A stretch of 42,561 nt of DNA from Deltaproteobacteria bacterium (GCA_016214985.1 JACRMM010000037.1:1-42561), one strand, 5' to 3'. Positions 33,319-40,835 are shown, counted from the first letter of the stretch. The notes: generated by a model not told the origin, from the sequence alone. Translations and numbers: made by a program.

Positions 33319-33345
33319 CCCGGGCCGCTCGTTCCATGCTGCCAG

Positions 33346-33375
33346 GGGGCGGCGGGGCGACCCGCCGCCCCTTTT
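33346..33375 (+). terminator. Rho-independent terminator after livK
   Basis: A perfect 11-bp stem, GGGGCGGCGGG paired with CCCGCCGCCCC, closes on a GCGA tetraloop and is followed by TTTT. It lies 28 bases after the livK stop codon and should end the plus-strand catabolic transcript. Confidence 0.9.
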
Positions 33376-33440
33376 CTGTGCCTAACGATCTGGGGGCTGG
33401 GAGCTCCGGTGGGAGGTGAAGTAGACTGCCCTCGTGGTTG

Positions 33441-33473
33441 CGCTGAGCGCTGACCGCTGACCGCTGACCGCTT
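33441..33473. repeat. Word-repeat spacer 11 (GCTGACC)
   Basis: Tandem words GCTGAGC, GCTGACC, GCTGACC, GCTGACC just upstream of the acyl-CoA synthetase gene. Only one orientation is present in this short copy. The GCTGA core resembles spacer 7. Confidence 0.65.
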
Positions 33474-33497
33474 GCCTCTCTCTCTTGGAGCACCGAC

Positions 33498-35096
33498 ATG
33501 ATCCGGTCCATGAACGCCGCGTGGTGGGTCGACCGCTGGAGCGAGCTCGCTCCGAGAAAGGCCGCGGTGATCTACGAAGGGGAGACGATCTCCTACGCGG
33601 ACCTGAAGCGCCGGGCCGACCGCACGGCCTGTTGGCTGCAGTCGGTCGGGGTCGAGAAGTCGGACCGGGTGGCCGTGCTGCTCGACAACGGTCCCGAGTT
33701 TCTCGAGCTCTACCTCGCGTGCGCGCGGCTGGGGGCGATCTTCGTGCCCCTCAATAACCGCCTGACCGGTCCCGAGCTCGCCTACCTTCTGAGCAACTGC
33801 CGACCGAGCCTGCTGGTCTTCGGGGAGCGGTTCACGGCCACCCTGGCTCCCCTCCAGCTGGGCCGGGCGAGGCCGCCCCTGTTGCTGGCCACGGTGGGAC
33901 CCTCCGCGGCGTCTCCGGGGCTTTCCCCCGCCCTGCCGCCCGCCTTTCCCGATGCTGAGCGCTTCTCCGACCGCGCGGCCTTTGACGGCGAGCGGCCGTT
34001 CCTCACCTCGTCGCTGTGCCCGTCGGACCCCGAGGAGCCCCACGTCATCATGTACACCTCGGGCACCACGGGCCGCCCGAAGGGCGCGGTGCTCTCCTAC
34101 CGGAAGACCTTCTTCAACTGCCTGAACGCCGACATCTTCTTCAGCCTCCAGTCCGACGACGTGATGCTCGTCGTGCTCCCCCTCTTCCACTCGGGGGGGC
34201 TCTTCATCCAGGCCTCGCCGGCGCTCTACAAGGGGGCCACCCTCGTCCTGCACCCCCGGTTCGATCCTGGGCACACGTACCGGGACATCGAGCGGCTGGG
34301 GGTCACGAAGCTCCTGGCCGTGCCCACGGTCTTCCGGGCCCTGCTGCGCGTACCCCCGGCCGAGCGGGGCAGCCTCGCCTCGCTCCAGGTGGCGGCCATT
34401 GGCGGGGAGAAGACCACGCCGGAGCTCGTGGCTGCGTGCCGGGAGGCCGGCTTCTCGCTTCGCGAGATCATGGGCCAGACCGAGACCTCGATCCTCCTGT
34501 GGGCCTCGGCCCAGGACCTCCTCGAGAGGCCGGGCACGGTCGGCAGGCCGGTGTTCCACGCCGAGGTGAAGGTCGTCGACTCCTCGGGCGTTTCGGTTGC
34601 TGCGGGCGAGGTGGGGGAGATCGCGGTCCAGGGCTCGATCCTGATGAAGGAGTACTGGCAGGACCCCGAGCGCACGCAGGAGACCCTGCGCGGGGGATGC
34701 CTGTACACCGGAGACCTCGCCCGGGTGGACGCCGACGGGTACTTCTACCTCGTGGGTCGGGTGAAAGACCTCTACATCTCCGGGGGAGAGAACGTGTACC
34801 CGGCCGAGGTGGAGCGGATCCTGCGGGAGCACCCGAAGATCGAGGAGGCGGCGGTGCTCGGCGTGCCCGACGACGTGTGGGGCGAGACGGGCCACGCCTT
34901 CGTGGTCCCCAAGGCCGGCCAGGAGCTCTCCCAGGAGGAGGTCCTGGCGTTCTGCCGCGACCGCCTCGCGCGCTACAAGGTGCCCGCGGCCGTGACGTTC
35001 CGCAGCACGTTCCCCGAGACGGCCCTGGGCAAGGTGCGGAAGGAGGAGCTCCTGGCGTCGCTGGGAGCCCAGGAAGGCCCCGAGAAGGGGCGGTGA
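33498..35096 (+). CDS. Acyl-CoA synthetase (AMP-forming, class I ANL family)
   Basis: The 532-residue enzyme is a classical AMP-forming acyl-CoA synthetase, distinct from the PaaK-type ligases. It has MYTSGTTGRPKGA (P-loop), MGQTETS, YTGDLARVDADGYFYLVGRVKD (ATP-binding and hinge), ISGGENVYPAEVE and the C-terminal GKVRKEEL with the catalytic Lys. It activates a carboxylic acid to its CoA thioester in the cytoplasm. A terminator and a spacer separate it from livK, so it may be its own unit with the MFS gene. The substrate is unknown; fatty or aryl acids are both possible. Confidence 0.92.
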   Translation: MIRSMNAAWWVDRWSELAPRKAAVIYEGETISYADLKRRADRTACWLQSVGVEKSDRVAVLLDNGPEFLELYLACARLGAIFVPLNNRLTGPELAYLLSNCRPSLLVFGERFTATLAPLQLGRARPPLLLATVGPSAASPGLSPALPPAFPDAERFSDRAAFDGERPFLTSSLCPSDPEEPHVIMYTSGTTGRPKGAVLSYRKTFFNCLNADIFFSLQSDDVMLVVLPLFHSGGLFIQASPALYKGATLVLHPRFDPGHTYRDIERLGVTKLLAVPTVFRALLRVPPAERGSLASLQVAAIGGEKTTPELVAACREAGFSLREIMGQTETSILLWASAQDLLERPGTVGRPVFHAEVKVVDSSGVSVAAGEVGEIAVQGSILMKEYWQDPERTQETLRGGCLYTGDLARVDADGYFYLVGRVKDLYISGGENVYPAEVERILREHPKIEEAAVLGVPDDVWGETGHAFVVPKAGQELSQEEVLAFCRDRLARYKVPAAVTFRSTFPETALGKVRKEELLASLGAQEGPEKGR

Positions 35097-35246
35097 CGCC
35101 GCCCTCGCCGGGACAACGGCCGCGCCTCTCCCGTCCGTCGCCGGATCCGCCCCCCGAGTGAAGCGGGTAGGGTGAACCGCGGTTGGTCACGCATCCCTAT
35201 CCTCTTGCCGGATCTGCCCCCCAGACAGGAGCAACGGATCCCCTCC

Positions 35247-36662
35247 ATGGACGACCGCACCTCTCCCGGAACCACGCTCTTCGCCGTGAACGTCGCCGGC
35301 TTCCTGATGCCGTTCATGCTCTCGGGCGTCGGCGTGGCCCTCCCGTCCATCGGGCGGGAGTTCGGCGCGAGCGCGATCCAGCTGGGCCTGGTGGAGACCG
35401 CTTACATGACGTCGGTGTCCATCTTCCTGCTCCCCATCGGGCGGCTGGCCGACATCCGGGGGCGTCGCAGGGTCTTCCAGTGGGGAATCGCGCTCTTCAC
35501 TGTGATGGGCGGCCTTCTCTCGCGAGCCTGGTCCATGGAGGCGGTGATCGCCCTTCGATTCCTCCAGGGAATCGGCGGGGCCATGGTGGCGTCGACCGGC
35601 CCGGCGATCGTCGTGGCCGTTTCTCCCCCGGAGATGCGCGGGCGGGCGCTCGGGTTGCAAGTGGGCGCCATCTACCTCGGGCTCTCGGCCGGCCCGCCGA
35701 TCGGGGGCGCGCTGGTCTCGACGTTCGGCTGGCGCTCGCTCTTCGCCCTCGTCGTCGCCCTGGGGATCCTGATCTTCTCGCTGATCGCCTGGAAGCTCCG
35801 GGGCGACTGGGCCGAGGCGAAGGGAGAGCCCTTCGACGGGAAGGGGAGCGCCGTCTACGCCGGTGCGCTCCTCCTGCTCGTGATCGGGGCGGCGAACCTG
35901 GAGACGAGCGCGTGGGGCTGGGCGCTCCTCGCGGCCGGCCTGGCGGGTCTCTGGCTCTTCGGCGCCGTGGAAGGGCGGATCGCCCATCCCATCCTCGACG
36001 TAGGGCTCCTGCGCCGAAACCGGGTCTTCGCCCTGAGCAACGTGGCGGCTCTGCTCAACTACGCCGCCACCTTCGGCGTCACCTTCTTCCTGAGCCTCTA
36101 CCTGCAGTATGCTAAGGGCCTGACGGCCCGGCAGGCCGGGTTCGTCCTCGTGATCCAGCCGGCCGCGCAGGCGCTCCTCTCGCCCGCCTTCGGACGGCTC
36201 TCCGACCGCGTGCCGGCCGACCGCGTGGCCACCGCCGGCATGGCCCTGTGCGTCGTCGGCCTGGCCATCGCCGCCACCATCTCGGCGGCCACGCCGCTGT
36301 GGATGATCGTCGCGGTCCTCTTGTCGCTCGGCGTCGGGTTTGCCCTGTTCTCGTCGCCGAACACCAGCGTCATCCTCGGCAGCGTGCCGCCCCGCTACCT
36401 CGGCGTGGCCTCCGGGATGTCGGCCAGCATGCGGACGCTGGGCATGATGACGAGCATGACGATCATCACCGTGCTCTTCTCGATCTTTATGGAAGACCGC
36501 GCCGTGACGGCCGCGACGAGAGGAGCGTTCCTCCTCAGCATGCGTGCGGGATTCGTGTGCTTCTCGCTCTTGTGCGTGGTGGGGATCGGCTGCTCGCTGG
36601 GGAGGCTCGGTGGCGACTCGCGCCCGGCCGCCCAGCCGGCGCGAGACGACGCCGCCGTGTAG
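35247..36662 (+). CDS. MFS transporter, DHA2 (EmrB/QacA) type, about 14 membrane segments
   Basis: A 471-residue membrane protein with the MFS loop GRLADIRGRRRVFQWG between helices 2 and 3, LRFLQGIGGAMVAS (helix 4) and SAGPPIGGALVSTFGWRSLF (motif C, typical of proton-driven exporters). The number of hydrophobic segments fits the 14-helix DHA2 group. It may export a toxic intermediate or a drug-like compound, but nothing in the sequence identifies the substrate. The start is uncertain: ATG 35247 gives the best N-terminus, but the AGGAG is about 15 bases away; a GTG at 35172 would add 25 atypical residues. Confidence 0.88.
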   Translation: MDDRTSPGTTLFAVNVAGFLMPFMLSGVGVALPSIGREFGASAIQLGLVETAYMTSVSIFLLPIGRLADIRGRRRVFQWGIALFTVMGGLLSRAWSMEAVIALRFLQGIGGAMVASTGPAIVVAVSPPEMRGRALGLQVGAIYLGLSAGPPIGGALVSTFGWRSLFALVVALGILIFSLIAWKLRGDWAEAKGEPFDGKGSAVYAGALLLLVIGAANLETSAWGWALLAAGLAGLWLFGAVEGRIAHPILDVGLLRRNRVFALSNVAALLNYAATFGVTFFLSLYLQYAKGLTARQAGFVLVIQPAAQALLSPAFGRLSDRVPADRVATAGMALCVVGLAIAATISAATPLWMIVAVLLSLGVGFALFSSPNTSVILGSVPPRYLGVASGMSASMRTLGMMTSMTIITVLFSIFMEDRAVTAATRGAFLLSMRAGFVCFSLLCVVGIGCSLGRLGGDSRPAAQPARDDAAV

Positions 36663-36779
36663 CGCCGCCGGCTCCTCTCAGTGCATCGGACGACAGGAAC
36701 GAGCCGAAGGGTGGGCGGATCCTCTCCTTGCCCCGCATCTCCGCGCAGCCGTGCGTGTTCCATGGCGGAATACGTCCTG

Positions 36780-36803
36780 TTGTGCTATCAATTGATGGCA
36801 CAA
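36780..36803. promoter_or_regulatory. 24-bp palindromic operator upstream of the toxin-antitoxin pair
   Basis: The half-sites TTGTGCTATCAA and TTGATGGCACAA form a palindrome with one mismatched pair. It ends 16 bases before the antitoxin ATG, where toxin-antitoxin complexes usually bind to repress their own promoter. TATCAA within it could also serve as a -10 box. Confidence 0.65.
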
Positions 36804-36819
36804 GATCGGAGGTGCTCAC

Positions 36820-37152
36820 ATGGAAGCCTTGGACGTCTTCACGGTCCGTGACCTTCGGGAACGCACGGGAGATTTGATCCGAGACGCGGAGCAGGGGAGG
36901 TTGGTTCTCGTTACCAAGCACGGCAAACCGGCGCTGCTGGCCCTGCCCTTCGATGAGCAGCTGCTCGAGTACGGCGTGCACCGAGCCCTCGCCCTGAAGC
37001 TCTTCGAAGAGGGGCATGTGGGGCTCGCCGCAGCGGCGAAGATTGCCGGAACCCCACCGGAGGAGTTCCTGGACCTCTTGGCGCAGGCCGGGATTGACGC
37101 GGTGCGCTACCCGCCCGACGAGCTTGCCGAAGAGGAGCACACCGCGTCGTGA
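36820..37152 (+). CDS. Antitoxin: Phd/YefM-like N-terminus joined to UPF0175-like C-terminus
   Basis: This 110-residue protein has two recognisable parts. Residues 5-45 (FTVRDLRERTGDLIRDAEQG, then LVLVTKHGKPALLALPFDE) resemble the DNA-binding fold of Phd/YefM antitoxins. Residues about 57-105 (ALKLFEEGHVGLAAAAKIAG, then PPEEFLDLLAQAGID) resemble UPF0175, a family usually encoded next to DUF3368 PIN-domain toxins. The start is supported by GGAGG 7 bases upstream. The stop overlaps the GTG of the toxin gene. It probably neutralises the toxin and, with the 24-bp palindrome upstream, represses the operon. Confidence 0.85.
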   Translation: MEALDVFTVRDLRERTGDLIRDAEQGRLVLVTKHGKPALLALPFDEQLLEYGVHRALALKLFEEGHVGLAAAAKIAGTPPEEFLDLLAQAGIDAVRYPPDELAEEEHTAS

Positions 37153-37646
37153 CCGCCGTGGTCGTCGCCGACGCGGGGCCGCTGATCGGGCTTGGGCGCG
37201 TGGGGCGGCTGCCGCTTCTCCGGTTGCTCTATGGGGCGTTGCTGATCCCGCCTCGGGTGCTCGAGGAGCTCGACGTCGGAAGTGGCAGGCCAGGGGCAAC
37301 GGCCGTGGCGCAAGCCCTCGCCGAGGGGTGGCTCCAGGTGCGGTCCATCGGCGACCCCTCCGGCCTCTCAAGGCTCTCGGGTCTGGTGGACGCGGGAGAG
37401 GCCGAGGCCCTCGTTCTCGCGGAGGAGGTGGTGCTGCGATTCCTCCTGATCGACGACCGGCGAGGTCGGGCGGTGGCCCGCAGACGCGGCCTCACCGTGG
37501 TTGGCACGGGAGGAGTGTTGTTGGCGGCGAAGAAGAAGGGCCTTCAGGAGGCGGTCGGCCTCGTGGTGGCCGAGCTCGCAGCCACTGGGTATCGTTTGAG
37601 CCCCGAGCTGCGTGCTCGGCTGCTGGCGCTTGCGGGCGAATCGTAG
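37149..37646 (+). CDS. DUF3368 PIN-domain toxin (VapC-like ribonuclease)
   Basis: The 165-residue product has a PIN-like arrangement of acidic residues: VVADAGPLIGL near the N-terminus (Asp8), PPRVLEEL, DAGEAEALVLAEE in the middle and LLIDDRRGRAVARRRGL late, as in DUF3368 proteins. PIN toxins are metal-dependent ribonucleases that stop translation. The GTG start overlaps the antitoxin stop by 4 bp, the normal coupling for such pairs. The RNA target is unknown. Confidence 0.85.
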   Translation: MTAVVVADAGPLIGLGRVGRLPLLRLLYGALLIPPRVLEELDVGSGRPGATAVAQALAEGWLQVRSIGDPSGLSRLSGLVDAGEAEALVLAEEVVLRFLLIDDRRGRAVARRRGLTVVGTGGVLLAAKKKGLQEAVGLVVAELAATGYRLSPELRARLLALAGES

Positions 37647-38334
37647 GAGCGTCTCCGTTCCCCAAAGGTCGCACTGCGCCCTCTCTACGCACTCCTGGAC
37701 CGTCTTCGCTCCGTCCTGCCCGCGGTCCCAACCCTGCTCCCGCCGGCCACCGCTGGGCGAAACTGTTCGGCCGGACCATCTCGGCCCCGCCTTCTTCTTG
37801 TTTGCCGCCCCACCTCGTAGAACGATTGGATTACGAGCCCGTCTCTCTTCTGTGCCCTCCTCTGGGCCGCGGTGTCATTGACGCCGCTGTCGGCGAAGCC
37901 CGTTGACCGCCGGGGGGGCCTTGGAGTAGAAGAGCGCAGAACCCTTGGGAGGGGGGGAGAGATGGGCAGCCGTTTCCCGCCTGCAAGACCGTGTGGCCGC
38001 CTCCGGCGCGAAAGCGCCGGGGCGGCCACGTTGCGTTGGTGCGCCCCGGACCGAGGGCCGCCAGGGCTTCGATCCCAGGGGAATCCGGTCCTGAATACGC
38101 GGCGGCTGCGCCCATCAATGTTGTTCGCGGTTCGTCTGGAGATCTTCGCTCTCGCGCACCAGCCTCTGTACGGCGTCTTGGGGAACAGGCGCGTTGAGAA
38201 TAAGCGTCATAGGGAACCAGCGTGCCCACGACCCCCGCGTGAGATGAACGCGGGACGCCTCGACGTGCGGCGGCTCGCTGTGTGCTGTTGACGGGGCGTC
38301 GGGCGGGGGGGCTGAAATTTGGAACGGGCCAAGA
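37647..38334. other. Gene-poor region between toxin-antitoxin pair and cassette array
   Basis: About 690 bases without a convincing gene. Open frames exist on both strands but have composition and codon use typical of chance GC-rich frames and no recognisable domain. The region holds one strong hairpin (37993-38029). It may be the decayed upstream part of an integron or a scar between insertions; no integrase is visible. Confidence 0.5.
37993..38029. repeat. Strong hairpin with GAAA tetraloop
   Basis: GTGGCCGCCTCCGGCGC pairs with GCGCCGGGGCGGCCAC around a GAAA loop; the stem has one bulged base. There is no T run, so it is not a standard terminator. It could be a REP-like element or part of a structured RNA. 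Confidence 0.7.
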
Positions 38335-38424
38335 GCATATAGTAGGTATATGCGTCTATATGCCTATATGCCGGATAGATGCTTCCTATATGCCTCCTAG
38401 ATGCTTGAATATATGGGTATATGC
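38335..38424. repeat. TATATGC word repeat (spacer 12)
   Basis: At least seven degenerate copies of TATATGC or TAGATGC lie in 90 bases, with irregular gaps of 0-8 bases. One inverted GCATATA opens the array. It is AT-rich, unlike the other word repeats, and ends 26 bases before the first cassette boundary. Confidence 0.7.
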
Positions 38425-38449
38425 TTTCGGCCTGCCGACTCACTTGTAT

Positions 38450-38456
38450 GTTCGAC
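38450..38456 (+). other. Left cassette boundary, core site GTTCGAC
   Basis: GTTCGAC is the exact reverse complement of GTCGAAC, the left core of the attC-like site at 39247. In an integrated cassette the first six bases (TTCGAC) come from its own attC, so this marks the start of the protease cassette at 38451. The site that precedes it (attI or an older attC) is not recognisable. Confidence 0.6.
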
Positions 38457-38469
38457 GACGGAAGATTGA

Positions 38470-39279
38470 ATGGACGACGAAGACGTTCGGAGAAAGGCTA
38501 CGGAAGAGGCGGGCCGAGCCTTGGGCGAGGAGATGGCCAAGTTCCCCCTCCTGTTCGCGAAAGCTGTCTTCTATGGTCAGCGCCCCACAAGGCACCGGCC
38601 TACCCAGATTAACAACGGGACGATTTGCCTTGTCGATTTTGGGCGGGGACCGTGCGGAATAACGTGCTGGCACGTCTTGGATGGATATCGGAAGGCGAGG
38701 GAGGGCATTGACGACGTCCTCTTTCAGGTCGGAAGTACTGATTTGGATCCGATTGCTCAGCTCATCGACGAAGACGAGAGGCTAGATATCGCCGTCATCG
38801 AGTTCACCGCGAAGCAGGCTGGAGAGATCACTGCAGGCGGCAAGATTGGTTCTGAGTTCTTTCGTCCCGTGACCTGGCCAGCCCCGGCGGTGCACCAAGG
38901 CGAGTACGTTGTCTTCGGAGGTTTTCCGGGTTCAATGAGAACGCTGATGTCTTTCAATGAAATAGATTTCCCCAGTTGGAGCAGTGGCGGTTCGCAAGTC
39001 TCCTCCGCGAGCGACTACCAATTTGTCTCCGCGTTCGAGAGGCTGTTTTGGGTGAAGTCCTTCGGTGAAGCGCACAATATGGACCTCACCGCACTCGGAG
39101 GGGTGAGCGGTGGCCCCGCCTTTGTAAAGAGACGACTGCACTGGGACATTGTGGGCATCGTAAAGGAATACAGCGAGAACTATGACGCGATGTTCTTTGC
39201 TTCCTTATCCTCATTCCACAGTGACGGTACGCTTGAACAACCAATCGTCGAACAACGGCGTGAACGCGGACGTTGGTAA
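38470..39279 (+). CDS. Trypsin-like serine protease domain protein (cassette gene 1)
   Basis: The 269-residue protein shows a possible chymotrypsin-fold triad: His68 in GITCWHVLDGY, Asp106 in DERLDIAVIEF and Ser213 in LGGVSGGPAFV. No signal peptide or membrane segment is visible, so it should act in the cytoplasm. GC content and codon use are lower than in the upstream operon. The gene fills an integron-type cassette: it starts 19 bases after the core site at 38450, and its last 11 codons lie inside the attC-like site. Similar predicted proteases without a signal peptide occur in phage-defence modules, but its function is not known. Confidence 0.75.
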   Translation: MDDEDVRRKATEEAGRALGEEMAKFPLLFAKAVFYGQRPTRHRPTQINNGTICLVDFGRGPCGITCWHVLDGYRKAREGIDDVLFQVGSTDLDPIAQLIDEDERLDIAVIEFTAKQAGEITAGGKIGSEFFRPVTWPAPAVHQGEYVVFGGFPGSMRTLMSFNEIDFPSWSSGGSQVSSASDYQFVSAFERLFWVKSFGEAHNMDLTALGGVSGGPAFVKRRLHWDIVGIVKEYSENYDAMFFASLSSFHSDGTLEQPIVEQRRERGRW

Positions 39280-39331
39280 AGCGGGGCCCCTTCCCCACTT
39301 TACCAACGCTCGGTTACGCCGAGCGTTCGGC
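39247..39331 (+). other. attC-like recombination site 1
   Basis: Left core GTCGAAC (39247-39253) and right core GTTCGGC (39325-39331) flank an 85-bp imperfect inverted repeat. The stem pairs CGTTGGTAAAG with CTTTACCAACG around GGGG...CCCC, and AACGGCG with the CGCCGAGCGTT side. Size, core positions and unpaired bases in one arm fit integron attC sites, although the right core deviates from GTTRRRY. Confidence 0.75.
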
Positions 39332-39353
39332 CAAATAAGGACATTGATCAACG

Positions 39354-40262
39354 ATGGACTTTACAGAGATAAGGTATGACAGCGACGACTGGGAGTTGTT
39401 TGCACGGGATTTCCTCTCCGAGCTAGGGTTCACGATCGAGTCTCCACCAGACCGCGGGCCCGACCAAGGAAAGGATTTGCTCGCCCTGGAGTCTGTTGTA
39501 GGCAAGCTACATAGCTACACCTTCCGTTGGCTCGTAAGCTGCAAGCATTTCGCGCAAAGTGGCAAGGCCGTGAACGAGTCCAAGGATGAGCCCAATATTC
39601 TTGAACGGATGCGGGCTTTCCGGGCTGACGGATTTCTCGGATTCTACTCGACCCTCCCATCGTCAGGCCTGAATACCCGCCTTTGCGCGCTCCGCTCTGG
39701 TGGCGACATCAGAGACTACCAGATATTCGATCACCGCCTTATAGAAGAGCACTTGCTAAGACTTGGATTTTCTAGAATCTTGTGTAGGTACTTTCCGAAA
39801 TCGTCAAAGACCATCCGCCCGCTTCACAAGCTAATCAGCGAATACCTCCCAATTGCCTGTGATGTCTGTGGCAAGGATTTGCTGGAAGCTTTATACCGAG
39901 AGAATTACAAAGGTCTAGTCGCCCAAGTACACATTCCAGATGAGCAACCCGGAATTGAGCGTGTCGAGGAAATCTACTTCGCCTGCAAGGGAAAATGTGA
40001 CAAGCAGCTCCAGAAGCTCTATTGGCAGAAGTACAAGACGAGCTGTGGGTGGAAGGACCTTTCCGATCTCGCAATGCCGACCGAGTTTCTGCGATGGATT
40101 ATGGCTACTCTCAACCGGCTCCGAAGCGGTGAATACCGGTACACCGACTCCGCCTTCGATAAGGAGAAGCACCTGATCCTAGCTCTCTCTCAGAAGGTAT
40201 TCCGGGAAATGACAGAGCGAGAGCGAGAGCGAGTTGCGCTGCTTGTTTCGCTCCCTTTTTGA
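39354..40262 (+). CDS. Mrr-like restriction endonuclease domain protein (cassette gene 2)
   Basis: The 302-residue protein has an N-terminal Mrr-type nuclease core: a helix WELFARDFLSELGF, then GPDQGKDLLA (Asp37/Asp41), then WLVSCKHFAQSGKAV with Lys64. This follows the Mrr order GxDxGxD...xCKxx...GK, except that Ser62 replaces the usual Gln or Glu two residues before the Lys. The C-terminal part holds Cys pairs (CDVCGKD and CKGKCDKQ) that could bind zinc. Such proteins cut modified or foreign DNA. The gene occupies a cassette between two attC-like sites and has lower GC than the chromosome. Confidence 0.78.
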   Translation: MDFTEIRYDSDDWELFARDFLSELGFTIESPPDRGPDQGKDLLALESVVGKLHSYTFRWLVSCKHFAQSGKAVNESKDEPNILERMRAFRADGFLGFYSTLPSSGLNTRLCALRSGGDIRDYQIFDHRLIEEHLLRLGFSRILCRYFPKSSKTIRPLHKLISEYLPIACDVCGKDLLEALYRENYKGLVAQVHIPDEQPGIERVEEIYFACKGKCDKQLQKLYWQKYKTSCGWKDLSDLAMPTEFLRWIMATLNRLRSGEYRYTDSAFDKEKHLILALSQKVFREMTERERERVALLVSLPF

Positions 40263-40267
40263 AGTCG

Positions 40268-40329
40268 GCCGAACAACGGCATGGTTTGGACTGGCGCTTC
40301 GCGCTAGCCACATATGCCGGGCGTTGCGC
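40268..40329 (+). other. attC-like recombination site 2
   Basis: Left core GCCGAAC (40268-40274), right core GTTGCGC (40323-40329), 62 bp in total. Inner pairing GGCAT/ATGCC and TGGCGC/GCGCTA around a TTC loop. The left core is the exact complement of GTTCGGC at 39325, where this cassette begins, as expected for a cassette that once was a circle. It begins 6 bases after the nuclease stop codon. Confidence 0.78.
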
Positions 40330-40362
40330 GTAACCGAGGAGAACGCTAAAGGAGGATACACG

Positions 40363-40746
40363 ATGGCCGGAAAGTCTCGATTCATTCTCATGGCTGCCGC
40401 CGTTTTGACCGGGATGTTCGTTTACGCTTTTGGCCAAACGACAGCATCCAGCCCGACTCCATGGCTCGACCCCAGGAACCCGACTCGTCTTGAATGGCTT
40501 GCTCTTGAGAAGCAAGCAACCGAAGGAAATAACGAATTTGGAGAGAACGGTGTGACAGTGAATTTCTACCTCGGTCCTGACTCGTATCGTACAGGCGAGA
40601 TACTGTGTGATCTTGCGTACCTCCCTAGCACGTCAGCACAACTGGTTCAGATGATCGAAGATGGAATTCAGAAGAGGTTCGAGATGAAACGAAGCGTCGA
40701 TCCTTGGGCACGCGTAAAGATTACGAAGAAGGTCGCCAAGCGCTGA
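40363..40746 (+). CDS. Small secreted protein of unknown function (cassette gene 3)
   Basis: The 127-residue product begins with a signal peptide (MAGKSRFILMAAAVLTGMF, cleavage probably near residue 24). The mature part includes NPTRLEWLALEKQA and VTVNFYLGPDSYRTGEILCD, but I recognise no family. The start is firm: AAAGGAGG lies 7 bases upstream of the ATG. It lies between attC-like sites 2 and 3, so it is a third cassette gene. Probably periplasmic or outer-membrane associated. Confidence 0.7.
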   Translation: MAGKSRFILMAAAVLTGMFVYAFGQTTASSPTPWLDPRNPTRLEWLALEKQATEGNNEFGENGVTVNFYLGPDSYRTGEILCDLAYLPSTSAQLVQMIEDGIQKRFEMKRSVDPWARVKITKKVAKR

Positions 40747-40758
40747 ATTGACACAACC

Positions 40759-40835
40759 GCCCAACCATGCGCTGCACAGCGGACTGGCTCCAGCGCTGGC
40801 GCGCTTCCGCCAGCCGGTGAGCGTCCCCGTTAGCC
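40759..40835 (+). other. attC-like recombination site 3
   Basis: Left core GCCCAAC (40759-40765) matches the RYYYAAC consensus. Right core GTTAGCC (40829-40835) differs from GTTRRRY at one base. The 77-bp site folds through GCTGGCG/CGCCAGC and CGGACTGGC-type arms with extrahelical bases. It is the best match to published attC structure in the window. Confidence 0.8.

Noticed and set aside
38335..38424. CRISPR array
   Set aside because: Repeat units are about 7 bases with irregular gaps, far shorter than CRISPR repeats, and no cas gene is present.
39272..39308. Rho-independent terminator after the protease gene
   Set aside because: The stem CGTTGGTAAAG/CTTTACCAACG has no T run and forms the inner part of the attC-like site.
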